Shown here: positions 1 to 7,000 of the stretch, piece after piece
Numbering within the stretch: position 1 is the stretch's first letter
Layout: every line of letters begins with the position of its first letter
Origin: Clostridiaceae bacterium
GTDB taxonomy: Bacteria > Bacillota > Clostridia > Oscillospirales > Acutalibacteraceae
Direction: 5' to 3'
Length of the DNA stretch: 7,069 nt
Assembly (NCBI GenBank): GCA_904501755.1
Contig: CAJGBV010000039.1
Coordinates: 1-7,069 of the forward strand
Translations under genes and position numbers: made by a program
Notes under the pieces: generated by a model
What the model saw: the letters and a program-made list of their open reading frames with translations, nothing else
Databases searched by the model: none
Told to the model about the DNA's origin: nothing

Positions 1-1
1 G

Positions 2-1447
2 CTTCTTAAGGAGGGCTATCAGTTTATCTATGCTCCCTCTGCTAACACAATTAAAAACAATGTAAACGGCACAAACCTTGGTCTGTTTACCTTTGTTCAG
101 CCTCTTTCCACCTCTCTTATGGTAGGTATGGGTGTTGACGAGATTATAGAATATTATAACAGCTTTGGATATAATGTTCAGAAAACCACCGACTTTGAAA
201 AAGAAACAGAATATGAGGTTTTGGTTGGTGACTGCGACAGACCTGTCTCCAAGGATATAGCTGTTGAAGGTGACAACTATGTAATTAAGGTTGTTGGCAA
301 CAAGCTTATTGTAAAGGGCGGCTCATATCTTGCTACCTGGCGTGCTTGTCTGGCTCTTCTTGATGAGGCTAAGAAGTATGAGGGTAAGGAAAACGGCTTT
401 GATTGGGCAGACGGCTTTACCATTAATGGTAAGTATGACCCTGCTGAAGAGGGCGTTTACACTCTTAACTGGTATGATGAGTTTGAAGGCAGTAAGGTTG
501 ACTATAATAAATGGTCTGACTATCGTGATCAGGCAGTGGGTTCAGGTTCCGCTTCTTCCCTTGGCGGTACAGTGTATGAGTACGACGTTTATGACAGAAC
601 TTCTTATAAGGGCAGTGACCTTAAGGACCTTATATTCGTTTCCGACGGTGCAATAACCTATGGCTGTCAGCGTGTAAACGAAATTGATTTTGTAAGTACA
701 ACAATTTCTACCTACTGGACTATGACCTATAAATACGGACTTCTTGAGATGAGAGGAGATTTGCCTGAATATCCTGCTCATGCTTCCTACTGGGTAAATG
801 GTGCTTCTACAACAAATCCCGGCACAAACTTTGGTGACCGTTTCGGCTATCAGGACAGAACCTGTATGACCGAGATTGATATTCTTGAAAACTTCAGTAA
901 GAATAACTCCTATGCCGCTAACGTTCATCGTTGGTGGGGAGAGCACGATGCTGATGGTAACTCTACAGGATCTGCTCATAACTCAATGGACGGTAACGCA
1001 CTGTATACAGGTAACTCTACAAATAACAAAAAGTTTACCTATGACAACGAAAAATACGGAAGCGATATGACAGCAGGTTATCACATCTATTCATTCTACT
1101 GGGATGAGGAAAGAATGATGTTTGCCTTTGATGGTAACGTATTCTGTGACTATGAGTACAAGGATAACTACTCCGTATCTGTTCACTGTCTTATGAATTA
1201 TCTTATTTCATCCTGTGGTATGGGTAACCCCTCTTATGGCGCAACCTATAATAAGGATACCGACGGTGACTACTATGAGCACAAGCTTGACTGGGTACGT
1301 CTTTATCAGACAGGTGCTAAAAACAGTCAGCTTATCACAGCATGGCCTCAGTTTGCAGGTGGTGCTTATGAAGAAGGCGAATCGGTTATGAAGGGCGGCA
1401 CAAGCCACATCTTCTATCCCGAAAATTCCATCGGTGGAAAATTCTAA
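2..1447 (+). CDS. Glycoside hydrolase family 16 protein, 5'-truncated by the window edge
   Basis: The reading frame is open from base 2, so the ATG at 119 is internal and the true start lies outside; 481 residues are visible. Visible residues about 71-124 (EVLVGDCDRP, then IKVVGNKLIVKGGS) resemble the small alpha/beta domain that precedes catalytic domains in GH20/GH67-like enzymes. Residues about 152-437 form a GH16 beta-jelly-roll: WYDEFEG start, LLEMRGDLP strand, catalytic motif EIDILE (residues 291-296, codons 872-889; first Glu nucleophile, last Glu acid/base, the beta-bulge form ExDxxE), YHIYSFYW, and the closing DWVRLYQ strand. GH16 enzymes cleave beta-1,3/1,4-glucans or galactans, usually outside the cell; the exact substrate cannot be read here. 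The catalytic region, about 284 residues, is longer than usual because of insertions. The 45-residue tail shows no LPXTG, dockerin or membrane anchor. Codons favour AAG, AAC, TAC and GGT more than the neighbours do, suggesting high expression. The GH16 call is firm; the N-terminal domain call is tentative. Confidence 0.9.
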   Translation, partial: LLKEGYQFIYAPSANTIKNNVNGTNLGLFTFVQPLSTSLMVGMGVDEIIEYYNSFGYNVQKTTDFEKETEYEVLVGDCDRPVSKDIAVEGDNYVIKVVGNKLIVKGGSYLATWRACLALLDEAKKYEGKENGFDWADGFTINGKYDPAEEGVYTLNWYDEFEGSKVDYNKWSDYRDQAVGSGSASSLGGTVYEYDVYDRTSYKGSDLKDLIFVSDGAITYGCQRVNEIDFVSTTISTYWTMTYKYGLLEMRGDLPEYPAHASYWVNGASTTNPGTNFGDRFGYQDRTCMTEIDILENFSKNNSYAANVHRWWGEHDADGNSTGSAHNSMDGNALYTGNSTNNKKFTYDNEKYGSDMTAGYHIYSFYWDEERMMFAFDGNVFCDYEYKDNYSVSVHCLMNYLISSCGMGNPSYGATYNKDTDGDYYEHKLDWVRLYQTGAKNSQLITAWPQFAGGAYEEGESVMKGGTSHIFYPENSIGGKF

Positions 1448-1449
1448 AC

Positions 1450-1487
1450 AAAAATCGCATAGACCAAAAGGTCTATGCGATTTTTTT
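1450..1487 (+). terminator. Intrinsic terminator, probably bidirectional, between convergent genes
   Basis: An 11-bp perfect inverted repeat (TCGCATAGACC at 1455-1465, GGTCTATGCGA at 1470-1480) closes an AAAA loop. It is preceded by five A and followed by seven T. It starts 3 bases after the GH16 stop and ends 11 bases before the stop of the convergent deacetylase gene. The A run gives a U tract on the opposite strand, so the hairpin can end transcripts arriving from either side; the right-to-left direction has the shorter U tract. Confidence 0.95.
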
Positions 1488-1497
1488 ATTCTTGTTA

Positions 1498-2520
1498 TTA
1501 GTTGTTTATACTGTGTCGTGCAGGATAGGTTCCGTCATTAAGAGGCGCTAAGGTATATCCGTTATTAAAGCAATATTCTATTATCTGAGGAAGTGCGGTT
1601 ATCTGAGCAGACTTCATATCGTGCATAAGTACAATGTTATTTCCTGAAGACAGTCTGCTTGTGACATTTCTGACTATTTTATCGGGTTTTGAGGTGGTTG
1701 CATCTCCCGAATCAATGTTCCAGTCGAAATACACATAACCTTTCTCTAATACTGCGGGAACGATTTCTGACATAATGCCCTCTTTATACTGTTTGCTTAT
1801 AATATTTGAAGAACCGCCGGGGAAACGCATTATGGCGGTGCGGGTGCCTGTTTGCTCATAAATCAGGTCATTGATTTTATCTAAATCCTCAAAATAGCTT
1901 TCGCTACTGCTGTAAATATCGTAAAGATGAGAGTATGTATGGGCGGCAATGGTATGGCCCTCTTCAACAATTCTCTTCATAAGGTAAGCATATTCAGGCT
2001 TTTGTGCAGTTACAAAAAATGTTGCCTTTACGTTGTATTGGGCGAGTATGTCTAAAATCTGCGGCGTATAAATACAGGGTCCGTCATCAAAGGTAAGATA
2101 TACAGTTCTTTCCTCCCCTGTGCTTTCCACCGTTTCGTGCTTTACAAGTACCGTTCTTATGGCGGTGGCGATATTACCTGCATTGTCGCTGACACTATAG
2201 GTAATTGTCTGGGTGCCGGGGGTAAAGGTGTCTACTGAGGGATTTATTTCTACGTCATCCGTAATATCACCGTCAAGGTCGTCTGTAGCAGAGTAGCCTG
2301 CCTCTGTATATTCCTGACCGTAGTTTAGTATTATAAACTCTTCACCCAAAAGAGAAATCTGTGGAGCAACGCTGTCCTCGGGTAAATCGGGCTTTATTAC
2401 GGGAAGAATATTTTCGGATTGCGTAGGTGTGGGAAGTAGCAGAAATGCAGTAGTAATTATCACAACCGAAATCGCCACGCAAACAAGGGTATAAAATTTA
2501 TTGGATTTGAAGAATTTCAT
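1498..2520 (-). CDS. Membrane-anchored polysaccharide (peptidoglycan-type) deacetylase with Ig-like domain
   Basis: Complete protein of 340 residues. Residues 10-29 are one hydrophobic segment after a Lys-rich N-terminus, with no obvious signal peptidase site, so it is probably a signal anchor with the rest outside the membrane. Residues about 52-127 form a bacterial Ig-like domain (APQISLLG, YTEAGYSATDDLDGDIT, YSVSDNAGN), likely a spacer or wall-binding module. Residues about 138-335 are the NodB/CE4 domain: TFDDGP (143-148; D145 base, D146 metal ligand), HTYSH (194-198; metal ligands H194 and H198), RFPGG (232-236), DWNIDSGD (266-273) and LMHD (298-301; catalytic H300). All catalytic positions are intact. 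The family removes N-acetyl groups from peptidoglycan GlcNAc or related glycans in a metal-dependent way, often giving lysozyme resistance; the substrate here is inferred. It is the second gene of an operon, 11 bp after the AraC-type gene. Its binding site AGAAGG (2528-2533) overlaps the regulator's stop codon, which supports this start and translational coupling. Confidence 0.93.
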   Translation of the reverse strand: MKFFKSNKFYTLVCVAISVVIITTAFLLLPTPTQSENILPVIKPDLPEDSVAPQISLLGEEFIILNYGQEYTEAGYSATDDLDGDITDDVEINPSVDTFTPGTQTITYSVSDNAGNIATAIRTVLVKHETVESTGEERTVYLTFDDGPCIYTPQILDILAQYNVKATFFVTAQKPEYAYLMKRIVEEGHTIAAHTYSHLYDIYSSSESYFEDLDKINDLIYEQTGTRTAIMRFPGGSSNIISKQYKEGIMSEIVPAVLEKGYVYFDWNIDSGDATTSKPDKIVRNVTSRLSSGNNIVLMHDMKSAQITALPQIIEYCFNNGYTLAPLNDGTYPARHSINN

Positions 2521-2527
2521 ATAATAA

Positions 2528-2533
2528 CCTTCT
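2528..2533 (-). promoter_or_regulatory. Ribosome binding site of the deacetylase gene, overlapping the upstream stop codon
   Basis: On the minus strand AGAAGG lies 7 bases before the ATG at 2520. It shares bases with the TAG stop of the AraC-type gene (2532-2534). Ribosomes ending on the regulator therefore sit on the next start region, a normal sign of coupled translation. Confidence 0.75.
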
Positions 2534-3305
2534 AAAAAAGAGTTGATGCAAAGCTTTTTCTGTACTGCCCGGGGGATTGTCCCACAGATGCTTTAAATGC
2601 ACGGCTGAAGTGATAAACACTGGTATATCCGCAGTTTTCGCTAATCTGACTTATAGACATACTGTTGTCCTTTAACAGCTCTTTTGCTTTGCTTATGCGA
2701 AGCTGCTGTATGTATTTTCCGGGTGGCAAGGAGTAAACCTTGCTGAAAAGTTTACGGAAATAAACCTCACTGATATTGGCAATATCGGCAAGCACCTGAT
2801 TATTAAGGGCAGGGTCGCTGTAATTTGCCTCAAGATATTGCATAGCACCTTTAAGAATTAGGGAGTCTGAATTTACCGTTTCTCCTGCAATGTGGCTTAG
2901 TATGTCGTAAAAGGCGGCAAGACATCGAATATCTCTTGTGGTATTATGAAGAGAAAAGCTTTTTCTGAGCGACTCAAAGGCCTTGAGATAGTATTCGTTT
3001 CTTTCAAGACCCAAAGAACAAAAGCCGTACTCTGATATATCCTCACAGCAGTAAAAGTTTATAAGCGGAAAAATTCCGCTTTTTTCACAGGTAACGGTAT
3101 ATGTTTTTCCCATAGGTATGAAAATAACGCGATCGGGACTTGAAACATAGTCCTTGCCCTCAAAATGATAGGTTATTTGACCGCTTATGCAAAAGGATAT
3201 AGCATAGGCAAAGCGGTTATTTATACGCCTTGTCTGCTCTGCAGCGTTTTCAATAAGCACAACACTGTCTATTTGGCTCACCCTTATATTTTCAAAAACA
3301 TTCAT
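2532..3305 (-). CDS. AraC/XylS-family transcriptional regulator
   Basis: Complete protein of 257 residues, the usual length for a two-domain AraC regulator. Residues about 15-100 look like an AraC-type cupin sensor domain (ISFCISGQITYHFEGKDY, then DRVIFIPMGKTYTV, the typical beta-barrel with an IPxGxxY turn). Residues about 150-250 are the paired helix-turn-helix domain: first HTH about 169-190 (VLADIANISEVYFRKLFSKV), then GKYIQQLRISKAKELL, second HTH about 217-240 (ISENCGYTSVYHFSRAFK), ending in SPGQYR as in the family signature. It is cytoplasmic and probably an activator that binds direct-repeat half-sites. The ligand cannot be told; sugars are common for this family. It is the first gene of an operon with the deacetylase, which is its likely target, and lies divergently from pth. 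The start at 3305 is supported by AAGGTG (3311-3316) 5 bases upstream and by a good promoter. The sensor half has six Cys (39, 73, 86, 87, 96, 128), which may be incidental. Confidence 0.93.
   Translation of the reverse strand: MNVFENIRVSQIDSVVLIENAAEQTRRINNRFAYAISFCISGQITYHFEGKDYVSSPDRVIFIPMGKTYTVTCEKSGIFPLINFYCCEDISEYGFCSLGLERNEYYLKAFESLRKSFSLHNTTRDIRCLAAFYDILSHIAGETVNSDSLILKGAMQYLEANYSDPALNNQVLADIANISEVYFRKLFSKVYSLPPGKYIQQLRISKAKELLKDNSMSISQISENCGYTSVYHFSRAFKASVGQSPGQYRKSFASTLF
3063..3085 (+). terminator. Terminator-like hairpin inside the AraC-type gene, acting on the antisense (+) strand
   Basis: The + strand reads AAGCGGAA, loop AAA, TTCCGCTT, then TTTT: an 8-bp perfect stem followed by a T run. 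It lies inside codons for KSGIFP of the regulator, so coding use may explain it. In the + direction it has the form of a Rho-independent terminator; on the gene's own strand no T run follows the stem. It could stop antisense transcription before the pth promoter, but this is untested. Confidence 0.35.
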
Positions 3306-3310
3306 ATCTG

Positions 3311-3316
3311 CACCTT
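3311..3316 (-). promoter_or_regulatory. Ribosome binding site of the AraC-type gene
   Basis: AAGGTG on the minus strand, 5 bases before the ATG at 3305, a close match to the anti-Shine-Dalgarno complement. It fixes the start of the regulator. Confidence 0.8.
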
Positions 3317-3338
3317 AAATAAAATATCTGTAATAGTT

Positions 3339-3367
3339 ATTATATTATTATTATTTGTCGTATGCAA
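3339..3367 (-). promoter_or_regulatory. Sigma-A-type promoter for the AraC-deacetylase operon
   Basis: On the minus strand TTGCAT (3367-3362) is followed after exactly 17 bp by a perfect TATAAT (3344-3339). Transcription would start near 3332, leaving a leader of about 26 bases that holds little more than the ribosome binding site, so no riboswitch or attenuator fits there. The surrounding DNA is very AT-rich. Confidence 0.7.
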
Positions 3368-3411
3368 TAGGAAAATGTTGAAAATGATAAAAATATGTGG
3401 TGCCTTGCAAC

Positions 3412-3440
3412 TTGAAAAAATTTTATGCTTATGATAAAAT
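3412..3440 (+). promoter_or_regulatory. Sigma-A-type promoter with extended -10 for pth-mfd
   Basis: TTGAAA (3412-3417), a 17-bp spacer, then TAAAAT (3435-3440) preceded by TG one base upstream (3432-3433), an extended -10. Each hexamer matches consensus in five of six positions. Transcription would start near 3447, 19 bases before the pth start. This rules out the in-frame ATG at 3397, which lies upstream of the -35. Confidence 0.7.
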
Positions 3441-3452
3441 AATAAACTGTAC

Positions 3453-3460
3453 GGAAGGTG
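3453..3460 (+). promoter_or_regulatory. Ribosome binding site that decides the pth start
   Basis: GGAAGGTG ends 5 bases before the ATG at 3466. An ATG at 3461 directly after it is in another frame and too close. The site therefore selects 3466. Confidence 0.8.
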
Positions 3461-3465
3461 ATGTT

Positions 3466-4062
3466 ATGTTGTTTTCAAAGAAAAGTGAAAGTGTATATGA
3501 TTTATTCCTTGTGGGACTCGGAAACCCCGGGGCAAATTATGAAAATACCCGTCATAATGCGGGTTTTGATGTTATTGATGCACTGATTAAAAAACACGGC
3601 ATTACACTGGGTAAAAATAAATTCGATGCACTGTTTTCGGATGCTACTATTTGTGATAAGCGTGTTCTTATTGCAAAGCCTCAGACCTTTATGAATAATT
3701 CGGGTGAGGCGGTTTCTAAGTTAGCAAGATTTTATAAAATTCCCATAGATAAAATTCTTATAGTGTCGGATGATGTTTCTCTTGCCCCCGGTAAAATGAG
3801 AATTCGTCTGAGAGGTAGTGCGGGGGGACAAAATGGACTTAAAAACATAATAGAGCATTTGTCCAGTGATGAATTTGCCCGTATTAAAATGGGTGTGGGT
3901 GACCGTCCTGACAGAAACAGCGATCTTGTAAACTGGGTGCTGGGCAGAATGGATGAGGAAGACAGAAAGCTTTTTGATGCTGCTGTAGATAATGCTGTAA
4001 AGGCAATAGAAACTATATTAAGGGACGGCGTGGAAAAGGCCATGAACCGTTATAGTAAATAA
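3466..4062 (+). CDS. pth: Peptidyl-tRNA hydrolase
   Basis: Complete protein of 198 residues, close to the usual 185-200 for bacterial Pth. It cleaves the ester bond of peptidyl-tRNA released early from ribosomes, recycling tRNA in the cytoplasm; the gene is normally essential. Family blocks in order: FLVGLGNPGANYENTRHNAG (14-33) with the substrate-binding Asn20 and catalytic His30 (Asn10 and His20 in E. coli), KPQTFMNNSG (71-80), SDDVSLAPGK (101-110) with Asp102 (Asp93 in E. coli), and GSAGGQNGLKNI (117-128). In the last block Gln122 replaces the His of the usual GGHNG (His113 in E. coli); Asn123 is kept. I chose ATG 3466 because of the binding site just upstream; starting at 3397 would add 23 residues with no family resemblance and lie before the promoter. 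The stop overlaps the mfd start by one base, so the two form an operon, an arrangement close to that in other Bacillota. Confidence 0.96.
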   Translation: MLFSKKSESVYDLFLVGLGNPGANYENTRHNAGFDVIDALIKKHGITLGKNKFDALFSDATICDKRVLIAKPQTFMNNSGEAVSKLARFYKIPIDKILIVSDDVSLAPGKMRIRLRGSAGGQNGLKNIIEHLSSDEFARIKMGVGDRPDRNSDLVNWVLGRMDEEDRKLFDAAVDNAVKAIETILRDGVEKAMNRYSK

Positions 4063-7000
4063 TGAATAATAATTTTAAATTTCTTAAAAAAGTTCTGGGC
4101 GAGGATGACGATTACAAAAAGCTGTTAGAGGGTATTGACGGAGCCAGAGTTCCTGCTGTTTGTACGGGACTTTCTGAAATTCACAAGGCTCTTATCTGTG
4201 CCTGTGTTTCAGAGGAGTTTTCAACACCTGTTACGGTGGTAACAAGTGACGAGTCACAGGCAATGTTAGTAGCAAAGGATTTAGAGTCCTTTGGGGTCAA
4301 TGTGCTTTTGTTTCCTGTAAGGGATTATCAGTTTGCAGGAGTAATAGGCGAGTCCAGAGAATACGAGCATAAGAGAATACACACCCTGTCAGCCGTTGCT
4401 GACGGGGATTTTGAGGTTTTGGTAACCTCGGTAGATGCCGCAACTCAGTATACCATTCCAAAGAAAAGTCTTGTTGAAAATTCTTTTACTGTAAACACAG
4501 GTGACTGTTATGACCTCGAAAAGCTTTGCGAAAGGCTTATTTGTGCAGGATATGTAAGAAGTGAAATGGTTGAGGGTGCAGGACAGTTTGCTCTTCGCGG
4601 CGGAATTCTTGATATTTTTACAACTCACAGTGTACTTCCTTTCAGAATTGAATTCTGGGGGGATGAGGTAGACAGTATATCCTTTTTTGAAACCGAAACT
4701 CAGCGTAGAGGTGACAAGGTTGACAGCATTGTTATTACCCCTGCCTGTGAGGTACTTTGCAGTAAGGAAAGACTCACCGAAATTATAAACCGACTTTTAT
4801 GTGATAAAAAGCTGAGTGATAAACGCAGAGAAAGGCTACAAAGGGATTTAGACGATATAACCGCCGATATTTTCTGCTGCTTTGACAGGTATCTGCCATA
4901 TATTTACGAGGAAGCTACAACCGTGCTTGATTATGCACAGGATTCTATTGTATTTTTAAGCGAAAGTGCAAAGACAGCGGAGCATCTTAAAAACCTCGGC
5001 ACTATAATGAGCGAGGATATAAGCCGTCTGTTAGAGGATGGCTATGTAGGAAAGGAAAGCAACAGCTTTATTGTAAATGAAGCTCAGCTTTATGAAAAAC
5101 TTTCCCACTGTATAATCCTTGATAGCTTTGCAAGAGGAAAATATGAAATAACCCCCAAAACTTTAGTTGACTTTAATGTAAAACGCTCTACTGCCTGGAA
5201 CGGCGATATTAACATACTTAAGGAAGACATTGATTATATAATAAGCGAAAATGGCAGAGCGGTCGTTCTTGCGGGAAATGAAAAATCGGCTTCTATTTTG
5301 GCTGAGGATCTTGTGGGTGCGGGTTATGTTGCTCGATACAGCAATGAAATCGGTGAAATAAGCACAGGAGTTACGGTTACTGTAGGTACCCTGTCAAGCG
5401 GATTTGAGCTGGTTAATGAGAAATTTATGCTTGTTACGGCAAGGGGCTTTGTAAATGCTTCCAGAAAAGCGGCAAAGCGACCCAAAGACAGCAGAGCTGT
5501 AGGTAGTCTTGACGAACTGAAAGCAGGGGACCTTGTGGTACACTCTGCCCACGGAATAGGTGTTTTCAGCGGAATACAGCATATAACCAATTCGGGCATT
5601 ACAAAAGATTATATAAAAATCAAATATGCAGGACAGGATGTCCTCTATGTTCCCGTAACACAGCTTGACCTTGTTTCAAGATATATCGGTGCCGACAGTG
5701 ATGGTATAAAGCTTAATAAATTAGGCTCAAGCGAGTGGCAGAAAACCCGCAGCCGTGTTAAAAAAGCGGTTAAAGATATGGCAAAGGAGCTAACACGCCT
5801 TTATGCAAAAAGAATGGCGGCAAAGGGCTATGCCTTTTCACCCGACACTGATTTGCAGAATAACTTTGAACGCAGATTTCCTTTTGAGGAAACCGAGGAC
5901 CAGCTTCGCTGTGTGAATGAAATTAAGTCTGATATGGAGCGTGGCGTTCCTATGGACAGACTGCTCTGCGGAGATGTGGGTTTTGGGAAGACCGAGGTTG
6001 CTTTGCGTGCTGCCTTTAAATGTATTTGTGAGGGTAAACAGTGTGCGCTGCTTGTCCCTACCACAATTCTTGCCTGGCAACATTATAATACGGCACTGAG
6101 AAGAATAGGAGAACTGCCTGTAACCTTAAAGCTTCTTTCCCGTTTTGTTCCGCCAAAACAACAGGAGAATATAGTAAAAGAGGTTGCAAAGGGCAGGGTT
6201 GATATGGTAATCGGCACCCATCGCCTTATTTCAAAGGATGTTAAGTTCAAGGGTTTGGGTCTTGTTATTATTGATGAGGAACAACGCTTCGGTGTTGCAC
6301 AAAAGGAAAGACTTAAGGAACTTTATCCTTATGTTGATATACTAACCCTTTCGGCAACCCCTATTCCCAGAACGCTTAATATGGCTATGACGGGACTTCG
6401 CGATATGTCTACCCTTGATGAAGCGCCGGGGGACAGACATCCTGTTCAGACCTATGTTTTAGAGCAGAGTAATTCCATACTTTACGATGCAATAAGAAAA
6501 GAGCTAAGACGAGGCGGACAGGTTTATTATCTTCACAACAGGGTAGAAACCATCGATAAGGTTGCAGCCCGAATTAAAATTGCTATACCCGAGGCGAGAA
6601 TAGAGGTTGCTCATGGTAAAATGAATGAGGAAACTCTTTCAAATGTCTGGCAAAGACTGATGGAACATGAGATAGATATTCTTGTGTGCACCACCATTAT
6701 TGAAACAGGCGTGGATGTGGCCAATGTAAATACCCTTATTATCGAGGACGCCGACAGAATGGGACTTTCTCAACTTCATCAGTTAAGAGGAAGAGTAGGT
6801 CGTTCCTCCCGAAGAGCCTATGCTTATTTCTGCTTTAAAACAGGAAAGGTGCTAAATGAGGATGCAGTAAAACGTCTTCAGGCTATAAGAGAGTTTACCG
6901 AGTTCGGCTCCGGCTTTAGAATTGCTATGCGCGACCTTGAAATAAGGGGCGCGGGAAGTATTCTGGGCGGTGCACAGCATGGTAATATGGAAGCGGTAGG

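Noticed and set aside
119..121. ATG at 119 as the real start of the GH16 gene
   Set aside because: The same frame is open back to base 2 and codes plausible protein sequence (for example GLFTFVQPLSTSL), and no ribosome binding site precedes 119. The gene is cut by the window edge.
542..979. Minus-strand open frame of 145 codons opposite the GH16 gene
   Set aside because: It lies wholly antisense to a well-supported catalytic domain, has no binding site and shows no recognisable protein family.
3165..3434. Plus-strand 89-codon open frame spanning the regulator start and the divergent promoters
   Set aside because: It runs across both promoters and the 5' end of the AraC-type gene on the opposite strand, with no binding site or family resemblance. 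Its hydrophobic stretch comes from AT-rich promoter DNA.
3397..3465. Longer pth with 23 extra N-terminal residues
   Set aside because: The ATG at 3397 lies upstream of the likely promoter and has no binding site; the extra residues do not resemble Pth. GGAAGGTG fits the ATG at 3466.
3732..4043. Minus-strand open frame of 103 codons opposite pth
   Set aside because: It is a Ser/Leu-rich shadow of conserved pth codons, with no start signal.
4107..4205. Loss of the Walker A Lys in the UvrB-like module of Mfd as damage
   Set aside because: The N-terminal module of Mfd is known to lack ATPase function in the family; the degenerate loop is expected.
5324..6099. Several short open frames on both strands within mfd
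   Set aside because: All overlap the continuous, motif-rich mfd frame and look like shadows of its codon use.
6273..6284. DEEQ rather than DEEH in the Mfd motor as an odd substitution
   Set aside because: From family knowledge, DEEQRFGV is a common form in Mfd of Bacillota, so it is not unusual here.
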